Origin: Brevipalpus yothersi
Taxonomy: Eukaryota; Arthropoda; Arachnida; Trombidiformes; Tenuipalpidae
Direction of reading: 5' to 3'
Assembly (NCBI GenBank): GCA_003956705.1
Contig: QZCP01000315.1
Span: 5,882 to 53,657, forward strand
Length of the DNA: 47,776 nucleotides
Shown here: positions 9,849 through 22,053 of the stretch, in pieces
Numbering within the stretch: the stretch's first letter is position 1
How the letters are laid out: each line of letters starts with the position of its first letter
Translations under genes and position numbers: made by a program
The notes under the pieces: model-generated
What the model was told of the DNA's origin: nothing
The model's input: only the letters and a program-made list of their open reading frames with translations
Database searches by the model: none

Positions 9849-10857
9849 AATGTCGATAATTTAAGTTTACCAAAATACTGTGACAGATACAGCGAGGCCA
9901 ATATACCAAAAATCAAAAATTTAACACTCGAACTGAAAAAGAATAAGACAAAGTCATTATTGGAATTATCGATCAGGATGACTCATAAATCTTATAATGA
10001 ACTCGAAGTCTCGAAAATCATAGAAGAAAGGAGACTAAGAAACTTGAAAAGTTCCATTGGAAAAAACATAAGTTCCAGTAAGTGCCAGAATATTCGTTCC
10101 AACGTTTGAATACTAGCATAAAAAAGAATTGTTGAAAAAATTTTCCATCACAATAAACTTGCCAACAGGAGTTGAAAGGCAAGAGACTTGACATCTATTG
10201 AAAATACATGTCCTCATTTTATCAGAGCTGATCACGCAATTATGAACTGACTCTCGATCTTCTTCCCATCAGCCTGGGTAACAAGAGCATGAACTGATAG
10301 GAAATATCTCTCATTGAATAACTTCACTGGTCCATCATTTCAAATATTTTTACACTCAAAATTCTCCCCTCATTCCAATCGTTACGGTTATCCTTACGTG
10401 TTATAACTTGACTGATAAGAATGTATCTCTTTTTCTCTCTCCACTGGCGATGAATCAAACGTACAGATCGTTCTTCCACCGTTTAGATGTTTTTAAATGA
10501 ACAATCGAATTGAAAGAATTGAAAGAATCACAAATAAATCATCATCATCATCATTTGATATCCGATGAGCCTGAAATTAGGGATTAATTTATTGCTGGAC
10601 TACTGACAGAGAAACACACCTCTTCAAAAGTGAATTTAAATCGAAAACTGATCATTCAGATTAAACTTGCCGCTTCATGTTTGTAAACATTGTAGACATG
10701 TGAGTTGTGTAAATCGTTAATCGAAATATTGAGCGCGTTGAGTGAAGTGAATGTAAGATTAAATTTAATTGATTGTCCATGAATTTGTGATGATTATCTA
10801 ATTATTCGGGCTATCTAGATCGCTGTCAAGTGCAATATTGAAGTTCTGTGTGATAAA
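9849..10857. other. Spacer and CTU2 promoter region
   Basis: An 89-codon, Lys-rich plus-strand open frame (9840-10109) overlaps the first bases of the minus-strand gene; it has no recognisable domain and I do not call it. A (ATC)n-like stretch lies near 10537. The GTAAACATTG element at 10683-10692 sits upstream of CTU2. Confidence 0.45.
10683..10692. promoter_or_regulatory. GTAAACATTG element upstream of CTU2
   Basis: Exact copy of the element 167 bp before DCTN3; here it is 175 bp before ATG. Its core AAACATTG also occurs at 14234-14241 in the SGF29/BOP1 spacer. Role inferred only. Confidence 0.3.
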
Positions 10858-12376
10858 ATGTGCTCAAATTTGGATGGTATCGAAACTGTGAGAAGCAAGC
10901 CGGTATTGAGGTAAGTGTTTCGTTCGATGATCATGTTAATTGAGTGTTTGATCATTTTGTACTTGTTTGATGATCAATTTTATCCTGTCTCTTATTACTT
11001 GTAGCTTGGAAAAACTGTCAAAATGTAAACGATGTGGTTCAGCGTCTTTTGTGTGTCTCCAGAAGAAGGATGTTTTATGTCGTTCTTGCTTCAGTCAATA
11101 TTGTTCACATAAATTTCGAGCCACTATTGGAAAATCAAAATTGGTCAAGATGAAGGATACCGTTTTGGTTGCTTTTTCTGGTGGTCCTACTTCTGTGGCC
11201 ATGTTAGATATGATCCAAGATGGTCTCATCAGTCCAGATGCTCATCGGAAGCTTCTCTTCATTCCTTCCTTGCTTTTCATTAGAGGTAAGTTTTCTTGAT
11301 GCAATGCTATGCCTAGTTTTTAGATTTTGATATATTTCAAGAATTTTCATTATATTCTTCAAGAACCGAATTACTCAATCAAGGATAGTGAATACAGACA
11401 GAAGAATGAGCAACAAGTTAAACAAATGATGATAAAATCAGGAATGAAATGCTATCTGACATCACTGGAGATGATATTCAGTGATCAAATTATGATCTAT
11501 TCAATTTTGGGTGAAGATGATACTATTCCATCATGTCCTATTGGAGAAGAAAAATTAGAAAAGAAATTGAGTGAAATTGATTCTCTGACTGCCAAAGAAG
11601 ATTTCATCCGAACCCTGAGGTAATGAAGTGTGTATAAGTTAACTGTATTTTTATTCTCAAAAATATTTTTTGCCTCACAAAGACAGCTTTTGATTCAGAG
11701 AATTGCTGAGAAAGAGAACTTCCGGTTCGTCTTCTCAGGAGAATCGTGTACCAGGACTGCAATCTTGACCCTGGCAGATATTGCTCAAGGTAAAGGTAGC
11801 CAGATTATATCACAACAAGCCTTCTGTGATGGTAGATTCAAAGTGAAAATTCTTCGACCCATGAGAGAATTTGTGGCCAAAGAGATCACTTTCTGGAATC
11901 TGATGAGATCCAATGAATATGTTGAATGGCTCTCTCTCACCACAATGAAGCCCGCCAATTCCAGTCTAATGAAATTGACCGAGTCATACATCAACGGTAT
12001 TGAGAAAGATTTTCCAGCAACGGTATACACAATTTTCAAAACAGGGAATAAACTCAAGTATCCTGATGAAAATGATTCTAAATGTGAATTCTGTGGGGTA
12101 AGTTTGCTTGTTCTATCTTCCGAATTCGAAAGCTAACAAATCTGATTTTTGTGCCTTATTTTACAGTCACAAAAAGACATTGTCAATGACTGTTCAGCTT
12201 TATATGCATTAGAACTCTCCCACAATCTGTCTAAGAACATACCACCTGGAGAATCTTCCACTCAGCTCTCAGACTGTTTATGTTATTCTTGTAACATATT
12301 GTTTTCTGAAATGAACACTGGAAAAACATGCCGAAAAGTCATCACTAAAGAAGATATTTCAGAGTTCTTGTTGTGA
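10858..12376 (+). CDS. CTU2: Cytoplasmic tRNA 2-thiolation protein 2
   Basis: Five exons: 10858-10910, 11005-11285, 11364-11619, 11683-12097 and 12167-12376, giving 404 residues; all phases agree. CTU2/NCS2 partners CTU1/NCS6 to add sulfur at C2 of wobble uridine (mcm5s2U34) in cytosolic tRNAs, fed by URM1. Visible marks are an N-terminal zinc-binding-like set (C25-x2-C28 and C43-x2-C46, then C51 and H53), the PP-loop-like AFSGGPTS at residues 74-81 (CTU2 proteins have a degenerate loop), the central ILRPMREF motif in exon 4, and C-terminal Cys pairs CEFCG and CYSCN. Length is slightly short of vertebrate CTU2 (~515). The ATG at 10858 is the first in a short exon. AATAAA follows at 12550. Confidence 0.9.
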
Positions 12377-12549
12377 GCTGGACTCACAAGGAGCTAGAAC
12401 GATCAAATTCATTGAAAGATTTTGTTTGGAATATTGGTTGATACTGACGAGCACTTTGTATGAAAGATTCTTACAATTTTTAAGTCTTTATAATCGATTT
12501 ACATCGAAAGATTATGGTCAAAAACATATTTCTTCAACATCTTTTAATG

Positions 12550-12555
12550 AATAAA
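12550..12555 (+). promoter_or_regulatory. Polyadenylation signal AATAAA (CTU2)
   Basis: Canonical hexamer 174 bp after the CTU2 stop. The spacer to the SGF29 stop (12377-12845) holds nothing else of note. Confidence 0.5.
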
Positions 12556-12845
12556 CAATTTGGCATAAATGTATTGATATTTGTAAGAATTATTCTAGAC
12601 AAAAGAGGAGGTAATCTCATTAAAACAGCTATATATAATATTAAAATATTGATGGATTAGTTAAAAATGAGCTGAGTGATAAACCGATCGATGACCGGGG
12701 TGAGAGAAAGAATCGGTGGATAATGAGTAGAGTTAATTAATAGAAATGATCCCAGAGGAAGTGAGGTAAGATGAGATAAGGTGAGGAAGGTGGAACATAG
12801 GATTTGATTTCCAACGACCTGCTATGATCAACTAGGGTGATGACA

Positions 12846-13733
12846 TCACTTTTTACGTACATCTCTACAAAATATAACGTATCGTTGAGGGACCGGTAGA
12901 GCTGGAGAGTATCCATCTGGATAACTTGAGTCCTCAAAAAGAATCTGATAATCATCTTGGGCAGTCTTTGGGGGTTCTTGGATAATAGCACGATAAAAAC
13001 AAGTTGTCTGTGGATAAAGAGCGAACACAAGAACACCTTTTTCAAATAGAGCTTCAGGATCAGTCTCGGGATTGGCTCTCATCAGTGGAAGTGGAATTAC
13101 TCGTCGACGACTTAATATGTGGCGTTCTTTTTGTTCCTCATCAATATCATCGATCTCATATTTACTTGCAGAATGATTATAACTAACAATTTCAGCTAGA
13201 ATCCAATTTTCATCACCATCTGGTCCCTTGACAAGAGCAGCAACCATATCACCAACTTTACCAATGTAATTTGATTCTGCTGGAACTGCTCCACACAAAG
13301 GAGGAACTTGACAATCTTTACTTCGACGAATGAACACCGGCAATGTGGATGCACTTTGTTGGAGCATTTTCATTAATGCACCACGACGTATAGAAGTTTC
13401 TTTGGTAAATAAACTGAGGCCACTTTTTCGTGGTCGATTACGTATAAGAGTTCGAATATCGTATATTTGATTAAGAGCTTTGGAAAAAAGTTCAATCTCC
13501 GAATCACAGTCTTGAAGAGCATTCTTGTATTGTCCTCGTAATTTTTGCTTATAATAAGGCTTTTGTGGCTCATTTTGCATTTTTTCATGAGTTTTACGTA
13601 TATTATTCAAATTATGTTCACTTTTCATATGCTCTTCTTTACATTGTTCTAGAAAAGAATAAAGTTCACTCATTTTTTCGTAAATGAGTTCACCACTTGA
13701 ACTATTTTCACTATTATCTGTTGGTCTAAGCAT
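12846..13733 (-). CDS. SGF29: SAGA-associated factor 29 (tandem Tudor)
   Basis: Single coding exon, 295 residues, same length as human SGF29 (293). It belongs to the SAGA/ATAC histone acetyltransferase complexes and reads H3K4me2/3 in the nucleus. Residues 1-95 are coiled-coil-like. The tandem Tudor domain covers about 155-292. The expected pocket residues are present: the acidic pair that holds the H3 N-terminus (D196 and D198 in YEIDDIDEE) and the aromatic cage Y240, Y247 and F266 (in ALYPQTTCFYRA and LFEDSSYPDGYSP). It is divergent from BOP1, whose ATG is 611 bp away. It lacks introns, unlike most neighbours, yet every key residue is intact, so there is no sign of a decayed retrocopy. Confidence 0.93.
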   Translation of the reverse strand: MLRPTDNSENSSSGELIYEKMSELYSFLEQCKEEHMKSEHNLNNIRKTHEKMQNEPQKPYYKQKLRGQYKNALQDCDSEIELFSKALNQIYDIRTLIRNRPRKSGLSLFTKETSIRRGALMKMLQQSASTLPVFIRRSKDCQVPPLCGAVPAESNYIGKVGDMVAALVKGPDGDENWILAEIVSYNHSASKYEIDDIDEEQKERHILSRRRVIPLPLMRANPETDPEALFEKGVLVFALYPQTTCFYRAIIQEPPKTAQDDYQILFEDSSYPDGYSPALPVPQRYVIFCRDVRKK

Positions 13734-14344
13734 CGTGTAATTGTGTGTCTGTGTGATTGTGTATACAAATGATGAGGACGATGATGATCAATAATAATTA
13801 ATAGTATTGGAGGAGATGATGAACAGAGATCGAAAAAAATTGAGCACGTAAATGTTCACACCAAGACTTTGGAATTAGATTTCAATTTGTCCCTCTCTCT
13901 ACTCATTCAACACTCAATGGCACTTCCCACTGATAAAGTGAATAATAATAAATGATATTAATAACATCACCAAATCAGTGTAACAAATCAGATTCACCCA
14001 ATCACACAACTTTGATCCACATTAATCTTGACCACAGGATTTTTTTCTCTCACACACCATTAAGACTCACCGAAAACCATTGATCAAAGTTATTCTGATG
14101 ATGAACTTTTCGACATCATCATGAGAGCAAGAAGCTCGAACTGAACTTTTTCATATCCAGCTGATATGTTCACAATGTTTTGATTTTTTTGCACATCAAC
14201 TTCTTTCATCAACAGAAGGCGCTTCACAAATCAAAACATTGACACATGCTTTGAGCACATGCTGTTTGTGGTTTAATTTGATTGTGATTGTATTTGTAAT
14301 TGTGAATTGATTAAGTGATTAAGTGATTGTTTAATTGTGAGAAA
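13734..14344. promoter_or_regulatory. Divergent SGF29/BOP1 promoter region
   Basis: 611-bp spacer between opposite ATGs. It contains a 14-bp perfect inverted repeat, CAATGTTTTGATTT at 14173-14186 and its complement at 14228-14241, separated by 41 bp. Both arms carry the CAATGTTT/AAACATTG core also seen upstream of DCTN3 and CTU2. No TATA box is evident at either end, as expected for housekeeping genes. Promoter activity is inferred. Confidence 0.45.
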
Positions 14345-16728
14345 ATGTTGTCAACATCATCAAAAGGTAAACGACGAGAGCGTGTTGCCAAGGAGCAAGC
14401 TGGCGTTGATTCGGATTCCGATTGGGAAAGTATGTCCAGTGATGAGGAGGATGATGATGAAGCCGCTGTTGAATCACTTGATGATGAAAGTTTGGGTAGT
14501 TTAAATGAAGAACAAATGCTAGATAGTGATGATGGTATTTCGGATACTGTTGGTGTGGGTAGGGTAAAGAATAGTATCAAGTCAAGAAAAGCATCCGGTA
14601 AAGTGGTCAAGGCAGATGAATATCAGTATGATTCGTCTGACGAGGAGGTGAGAAAATGGAATGAGTGTGGATGAGTTTTTTTTTGCTTATTTTGTTCAAT
14701 TTTTCAGGACATTAGAAATACAATTGGAAATATTCCAATCGAAAGGTATAAAGAGTATGAGCATCTTGGTTATGATTGGGATGGAAATAAGATAATGAAA
14801 CCCAAAGATGGTGATGAAGTGGACAATTTTTTGTCCAAAATGGATGATCCTTATTATTGGAGAACGGTGAGGGATAGAAAAACTGGAAAGAAAATAATTC
14901 TCACCGATAAAGATGTCCAAGTAATTGAGAAAATTCGAACTGGAAATTATCCAGATCCAAATTTCAATCCATATCCGGAATTTTTGGATCTCTACTCTCA
15001 TGAAAAGATGGCTCATCCTATAATCGACTTTAATCTTCGCAAGAGAGATTTTTATGCTGCTGAGAATAGTGAGAACCATCTGATCAAAAAATACATGAAA
15101 GGCTATGCAAAAGCTAAAAAACTTGGCCTAAAGCCACCTGAGAAGCCACAGAGATTCAGCTTCAATTATGACTTATGGGAAAAAGAAGGAGACAAAGAAC
15201 ATCGTCGATACAGACGAAACATTCCACCTCCAAAAATATCTCTTCCTGGACACGAGGAATCCTACAATCCTCCTCCTGAGTATCTATTTGATGATGAAGA
15301 AAGTAAAACATGGCTTGACACGGAAAGAGATGAAAGAAAAATCAAATTCATGCCTCAGAAGTATGAACGACTTCTGCATGTTCCCTGTTATAAGAAATTG
15401 ATCAAAGAACGTTACGAGAGGTGCTTGGATCTCTATTTGTGTCCAAGAAAGCGCAAACAGAGGTTGAATATTGATCCTAATGACTTGATCCCTCAACTTC
15501 CCAAGCCTAAAGATCTCTATCCATTCCCATGTATCCAATCCTTGGTCTACACAGGACATGAGGACATTGTTCGTTGCATTGACATTGAACCTTCTGGCCA
15601 GTTTTTGGCTTCAGTTAGTGATGATCATACGTTCCGAATATGGGAAGTCCTTACTGGTAGATGTATGCGTGAAATGAAATTTGATAAACCAGCTACCTAT
15701 GTTAAATGGTGTCCTGATAGAACAAAGTGTATTTGTCTAGTAGTTGTAGATAGGGAAATAATTATTATCAATCCTGATGTAGGAGAGAAGGCCATATCTC
15801 ATGATACAGATAAGTATTTCATTGAAAAAGCTGAACAAGATCAAGATCAACCTCAGAAATCAGACAACACATCTTCAATAATAAGATGGCAGCGAGTTAC
15901 GCGAGAAAATGATGAAGTCAACTGGAATAAAGGTATACGAATGATCATACAGCATAGTTTTGAAGTAACACAAGCTGTATGGCACCACAAAGGTGATTAT
16001 TTCGCTTCCGTTATGCCTCAAGGCGGCCATAAATCTGTGATAATCCATCAACTATCTAGAGAGAAGTCTCAGGCACCTTTCTCCAAGTCTAAGGGAATTG
16101 TTCAATGTGTCAGTTTCCATCCATCAAAACCTCTCTTCTTTGTAGTCACTCACCGTTATGTTAGAATCTATGATCTCTTGAAGCAACAGCTTACCAAAAA
16201 ACTTATGGCCAACAGTAAGCATGTTTCAAGTATAGCTATTCATCCTCGAGGTAAGTGTAACAATTTTTTTTTATTTATTATTTACTATAAGTATAAGTAT
16301 GCCTCTTATCTGGCGTACAGGTTATGTGGGAGCCGAAAATTAGATCTCTCATAATCAATGTCTTCCTTTTCTTTCCAGGGGAGAATCTTATCATCGGCTG
16401 TTTTGACCTTCGTTTGAGTTGGTTTGACTTGGAGTTGTCTGATAAGCCCTACAAGACCATGAGATATCATAAGAAGGGCATTAGATCTGTCGCTTTTCAT
16501 AATAAGTATCCTCTGTTTGCTTCTGCCTCTGATGATGCTTCCGTGATCATTTCCCATGGAATGGTATATGATGATTGGAATCAAAATGCACTGATTGTAC
16601 CGGTAAAAGTTCTCCGAGGACACAAAATTGAACGAGATCTTGGAACTATGAATTGCTGTTTCCATCCCGATCAGCCATGGGTTTTTTCCTGTGGAGCTGA
16701 CTCCACGATTCGACTATTCACTCATTAA
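14345..16728 (+). CDS. BOP1: Ribosome biogenesis protein BOP1 (ERB1)
   Basis: Exons 14345-14647, 14708-16250 and 16379-16728 encode 731 residues, the usual length. BOP1 forms the PeBoW complex with PES1 and WDR12 for 27S/32S pre-rRNA processing and 60S assembly in the nucleolus. Residues 1-101 are an acidic, Ser-rich leader. The BOP1NT domain follows, with hallmark stretches such as IPIERYKEYEHLGYDWDG, DDPYYWRTVRDRKTG and YPEFLDLYSHEKMAHPI. From about residue 382 a WD40 propeller begins (TGHEDIVRCIDIEPSG, SDDHTFRIWEV) and runs to the C-terminus (CGADSTIRLFTH). Intron 1 is 60 bp; intron 2 is 128 bp. The divergent partner is SGF29, and MIOX is convergent on the other side. Confidence 0.95.
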
Positions 16729-17724
16729 GAAGTTCGATTCTATTTGTACACCCATTGATGCTATATTAATAGCTGGGATATCTTGTGTCTATTATTTCAT
16801 CATCCTTTCTTTTTGTGATCAAAGTGCCTCTTCTCATCTGACATCAGATATCCTGGATTTTCTTTTTTATCCACTCTAAGAAAGTGAGCCACGATCTTAT
16901 TAGAAACATCTTTGTTTGCCTAGTAGAGAGAAGCTTCATCTGGAGCAAACTGCATTTCCATATCCAATTACTCAATCCAAATTTCAATCTGGTTAAAAGC
17001 TGTAACGATATCGAGACAAAACAATGTTTTCAACACAAAGAGGTTGCAATATTTTGCTGTAAATGCATATTTTGACGTAAATATCCACCTGACAATCTGC
17101 TTCCGTTGTTATCTTCGGTAAAATACATGTATGTGTTTATCTACTCGTCGTGTGTTTTGCTTATCTCGATTGATCTTGTTATCAACAGCTTACCGTAGGG
17201 AGAGTTACACACTGATATTATCTATCAAGATCAGTGTAGTAGTTTCCAATGTTTCATTTTTATCTCCTCTTCCTTTTGTCATTTTTTTCCATGATCCAAA
17301 TCAATTCGAGGCACGAGTTTTGACATCATAGGCTTACCCACGTACTGGGATTCATCTTGATTGCACCTAAGATGAAAACAATTATCAGTATTTTTTCCAC
17401 TGAATGACGAATCACCTCATTACTTCAAGTGTGTTGCACCTGCTTCATACAGGTATTTCACAATCATAATCATACAGAACTCTACATCACTGTTAGTGCA
17501 AGCGTCATACGTTTCTCCTATAACGGTACTTGTGTAACAAGTTTGCGAAGACTTTTCCGAGATGGAACGTTTTCATTATGGGAAGTATTTTTCATCAAAC
17601 GATAAAATTTTTATAGCTCTTATCCCATTAACGAATGCTATCATTTGTTAATAGCAAGATTTGTAGGAGTAAATCAGCTATCGAAGTGATGAAATGAAGA
17701 AACTTTCAAGTTAATTGTTAAATA
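16729..17724. other. Spacer between BOP1 and MIOX 3' ends
   Basis: About 1 kb of 3'-flanking DNA for two convergent genes. Short open frames exist but none has domain-like composition. I see no further structure. Confidence 0.5.
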
Positions 17725-17730
17725 TTTATT
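17725..17730 (-). promoter_or_regulatory. Polyadenylation signal (MIOX)
   Basis: AATAAA on the minus strand, 178 bp beyond the MIOX stop codon. A run of AAT/TAAT triplets lies between, near 17824-17853. Confidence 0.5.
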
Positions 17731-17907
17731 GTAATGAAAAGCAATAGTTTGTTCATATGTACGAGCGCAAGTATCATGATGAAAAATGTAAATGGCAATT
17801 ATGCAATAAGTGATGGATATTAAAAAAATAATAATTAATAATAATAATAATAATCCATAAGTGAATTCAACAATCAATGGGAGGAAAACAGAGTAGACAG
17901 GGGAAAT

Positions 17908-18918
17908 TCAGAACTTGACTTTGCCAGGAATGTATTTGTCGATTAGCGATTGATAGTAAGGAATTAGTTCATCAATATCGGGAACTACTTCGCTCTTGGT
18001 GTACAAATCGAATTTGTTAAATTCCTTGATCCAGGAGTACATTTTCATGTCTTTGTCATTACAAAGGTACATGTAATCGTTTCCCAGATGCCATGGATAA
18101 AATGAATGGTAACGAATAGCGTAGAGTCCTTCGTCCGGCAATGTCATGTTTGGATGATTTTTGAGTACCTGATACATGTATTCATCATGTCCCCAAGACA
18201 TTTGGACATCATCAAGACCACAATTGGGTGAGTAAATACCATACTTTGTATTGTACCGGGAATCGTAAGTGTCCGGATTTCGGTGGAAAGTTGAGTCTCG
18301 ATACACAATCGAATCAGCCCAGGCACAGCCGACTGGAAAAGTGTCACCAACAACTGCCCATTGTGGTTCACCATAGAAAGCCATAATCTTACCTAGATCG
18401 TGGATCAAGCCGGTCAATTGGAACCAATCGAGTTCCGGATGGACACGTCGAATTTCTTCAGCAGTCTGGAAAGCGTGAAATAGGTTTGGCATGTCCACAT
18501 CAGGATCCGATTCATCGACAACATCATTCAATTTTTCGAGAGCTTCCATGATGGTAAGTTCCATCTTGTCGAATTTGCACCATTCTCGCATCTTTTCCTG
18601 GACAAAGTCCATGGTCTGATAGGTGTGCATTTTGGTGTAAGTTTCGTACACTCTTCTTTGAATAGGATCATCCTGGATGAGAAAGAGAACAAAGAAAGAA
18701 AAAAGTTCGATATGTGAGAAAAAGTTCTATTGAGATTTCAAAGGTGAGTAAGATCTAGAATAAATCGAATATTAATCGTGTGGAAATGGAATATAAGTTA
18801 CCTTGTTGGTGGTGTAGATACGGAAGTCTTCCTTCTTCTTTTGCTCGAGTTCTGGTCGGCAAAGTTCTGAAGGGTCAATAAGAGAAACTCGTGGAGAAGA
18901 AGCGACTTTGGTGGCCAT
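17908..18918 (-). CDS. MIOX: Inositol oxygenase
   Basis: Exons 18918-18802 and 18672-17908 (129-bp intron, phase 0) encode 293 residues, near human MIOX (285). The enzyme uses a mixed-valence di-iron centre and O2 to open myo-inositol to D-glucuronate, the first step of inositol catabolism, in the cytosol. All iron ligands can be placed: H105 (HAFQTAEE), H130 and D131 (LIHDLGK), H201 (WGHDEY), H228 (RYHSFYPWH) and D261 (FNKFDLYT). D92 lies in the DESDPDVD substrate-side segment. The C-terminus (YYQSLIDKYIPG) matches the family. ATG 18918 starts a short conserved-length N-terminal exon. A TATA box lies at 19156-19165, suggesting regulated rather than housekeeping expression. Confidence 0.96.
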
Positions 18919-19155
18919 TGTAATAGTTGATTAGAAGAGGTGGATTGATAATCACAAATTAAAATAATTAAAAAAATGAATCAAAAGAGTTGAATTGAAA
19001 AATTTGGACAATAATGAGAAGACAAGTGAAGAGAGAGAGAGAGAGTTGATTATAGAGCAAGAAAACTTTTCAAAGTTTAATCGATTAATGATTGATCATT
19101 TACTAGTGTGTGATCTGAAGGTTTGAGTCGAATTGATTCCGCCATTGAATCTGGA

Positions 19156-19165
19156 GGTTTATATA
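19156..19165 (-). promoter_or_regulatory. TATA box of MIOX
   Basis: On the minus strand this reads TATATAAACC; a TCAATTC initiator-like sequence lies about 30 bp downstream. It would give a 5' leader of about 210 bases. Confidence 0.45.
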
Positions 19166-19943
19166 CTAATGTTTATCTGTTTTCGGGAGACAAAATTATC
19201 ATGAGTTATCTCAAATCAGCATTTTTGTTTTTTCGCCTTGAGAGATCTCTTAAGGTCTAGATATTGACTGATAAGATATTGACTCTTCCTCTAGCAAATC
19301 CCCCTGTATGTATGTGTGTGTATACCTCGTGTGTTACGTTCGATTATACAAAGTTCGTTAGTTTGCTCATGATTATCATTCTCATGATCCTATTATTTTG
19401 AAGTTTCATGAATTTTTCCCCTCAAATTACTAGAAAAAAATAAATTTCTCTCTTATCACTTACTCAAGCCAATGGTCAAGGACAAAAATAATACCTTCCC
19501 ATCATGTTGTGTTCATTGATTCATTGATTCATACAAAGAATCATCATTTCTCACTCAATGACGACATCTTGATTGGTCAGAGGCTTAGAAGGCCAGTATT
19601 GTTCTCGAACATTGAACAAAATGAATCAATTGTATCATCTCTCACCATGGATAAATTTTATTCATATAATCAAGGAAAGCAAGCCATTTTATGTGCCGTT
19701 AGCTGGTATTAAGTATTATTTCCATCAGAATGTTCGTATGCTTCATCATTGATAATCTTAAATAACGACGACAAAAATTCCATGTGAAATATTGTTCTTG
19801 GACATCATCGAAAGGAAAAGACCATAGAAAATTGATGACCGGTACGCGGAAGCCCGATATCAAGTCGCGTGAGTTCAGGTGTAGACTCACGCGAATGCGT
19901 GATTTGTTGGCGAAAGTTTTGTCACGAGTGAGAGAGACTGGTG

Positions 19944-19944
19944 A

Positions 19945-19984
<40 letters not shown>
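19944..19984. repeat. (GA)n microsatellite, imperfect
   Basis: GA units with a few A insertions. Confidence 0.9.
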
Positions 19985-19988
<4 letters not shown>

Positions 19989-20109
19989 AGAGCTTGATTA
20001 TGATAAGTTTAATTATCTGCTAAATCATCAATTTGATCAGGCATGCTTTTAGCGAAAATGTATCTTATCTGTAATTGTTTGATTTTGCTCAGTCGTTTAG
20101 CTCATTTTG

Positions 20110-20110
<1 letters not shown>

Positions 20111-20148
<38 letters not shown>
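20111..20148. repeat. (CT)n microsatellite, imperfect
   Basis: CT units with a TTT interruption; a similar pyrimidine tract follows at 20503-20530. Confidence 0.9.
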
Positions 20149-20150
<2 letters not shown>

Positions 20151-21340
20151 TGCTCTCTTCACGTTTTTATCGTTCATTCGATGTGTCTCTCTTGAAATCA
20201 TATGGCGAGAGGTTCTAGCTTTGGGAGGGAAATTTTAATCAAGGCGAACGTTCAAGAGATCTCTTCAGGCTAAGAGATCTCTCAGGCTACAAGAGAGATC
20301 TTATTTCGGTTTTCAGACTACAAAGCGGACTTACAATACATGATTCTATGTGTATATCGCAGATTGATCCTAACGAACCAGATGAGAGAGGAAGATCTTT
20401 ATCCACATTTCAATATTGACTCGTAACGACTGTGTTTGCACAATATCTTTAGGTTTAGACCGGTTCATTTCTCTTCATTATCGTCGACTAATCAATTTTT
20501 TTTCTCTCTCTCTTTCTCTCTCTTTCTCTTACAGTCTCGCTCTATATTCATTATCAAAAGAATGTCAGCGTTATTGAGTTCCTGATTCTTAGTTGATTTA
20601 TTCATAATCATCGACTCTATGTAATCGAGTCCTAGATTTGCTGTACCACAACATGTCTGTTGTGAGAAGCCTTTTTGCTGTGGAATAAAATGCTTACACA
20701 ATCAGATACTACCATTGATTCATTATATAGACAGCTTTCAAAATGAATTCGTTATCAAAATTTCATAAAATTCGAAATTTCTATAACTACTCCAGAATCG
20801 TTTGTGTCGAGAGAAAAGTATCAAAAAAACGGTATGTGTACAGAACAATTTCCCGGGATAACATGATCGACTGTGTGTGTATTCAATAGAAGTGAGAAGA
20901 AGTGTGCAATTAAATAAGTAACTCATTTTTATTGTTTCACTTATTTCTGATGTTGAGAAATGAGCTATTTTCAACTCGAGTACCACTTTTCCAAAGTGAT
21001 TGTCAAATAAATGAATGTTGAGAACTTAACAAGTCTCGATGAGTATTTGAAAGAAAATCTATTCTGGAAGACTCAATAAAACAACTGATCATCGAAGCTA
21101 TTCATGGTTCTAAATATAAAATGGAACCCTATCTACGAACTTTTCATCCGATTTTTAGAACTTTTTTTTGAATGAGGAAAAATATTTTCATCATCATCGA
21201 AACAATTCAATTTTGACTTATTTTCCAACAACTTGATGAGTTTAGACAATTCTCATTCATAATCAGAAAGTGTTCTATCTATGCAAGTGTAAGCATAAGT
21301 TATATTATGATAAATGATCAAGAGAGACAGACAAAGATCA

Positions 21341-21367
<27 letters not shown>
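21341..21367. repeat. (AG)n microsatellite
   Basis: About 13 AG units. Confidence 0.9.
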
Positions 21368-21371
<4 letters not shown>

Positions 21372-22011
21372 CATTTAGGTCGGGTTATGGAGCCGGGTTA
21401 CAAGTGGGAAAGATGAAGAGGCCATCGAAAACATATCTCAGATAATCATCATCCATTCCATTCACCTTGCTCATACACTGATCGAACCATAGAAGGTATT
21501 CCGGATTGAACAGGTTTCCTTCGTTCATTTTTTTTTATCATTTTATTTCATTTCGATATTCATTATCATGAAGAAAAAAACTGACCCTTATCGTTGGCAT
21601 GATGATTCGAGAGGAAGTTAGGTATATATTCATAAATATAAGTATACGAGTACTTAGTGGGAGCTTATCCTCAGTTCTGGTCAGTGTCTGGTGCAAAGAG
21701 CACCTACTCTTTGGTCTGGTGAGATTTTGTAGCGCTACAGGAATTGAGCATTGAAGATGACCGGAAATGAGGGATTGAATTTGTTACATTTTTGTGTTCT
21801 GTGTGCTCAATGCATTTAGAGAGACAACAGAGATCAAAATTCATAAAATGTTTGGCCATTTATTGTTAAACTCATCACTAATCTTGTTGTCAATCAAAAG
21901 TTTGAACATTATTTGTTCACATGTTTGAGAGGAATTGAAAAATTTTCCACATTTCCTGAGGTTACGAAATTCCCAGATTTATAACTAAATCAAACATAGA
22001 TAATTTTTTCA

Positions 22012-22015
<4 letters not shown>

Positions 22016-22051
<36 letters not shown>
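22016..22051. repeat. (AG)n microsatellite
   Basis: About 18 uninterrupted AG units. Confidence 0.95.

Positions 22052-22053
<2 letters not shown>

Larger units (their letters stand above)
19241..20302. repeat. Cluster of AGAGATCTCT palindromes
   Basis: Perfect palindromes at 19241-19250, 20254-20265 (12 bp, AAGAGATCTCTT) and 20273-20282, plus a partial copy at 20293-20302. The last three are within 50 bp and are joined by a repeated CAGGCTA spacer. They lie upstream of MIOX. They could be dimeric transcription-factor sites. Confidence 0.6.

Noticed and set aside
9840..10109. 89-codon Lys-rich plus-strand frame
   Set aside because: Overlaps the start of the better-supported minus-strand gene, has no domain, no promoter signal and no splice partners; could be chance in AT-rich DNA.
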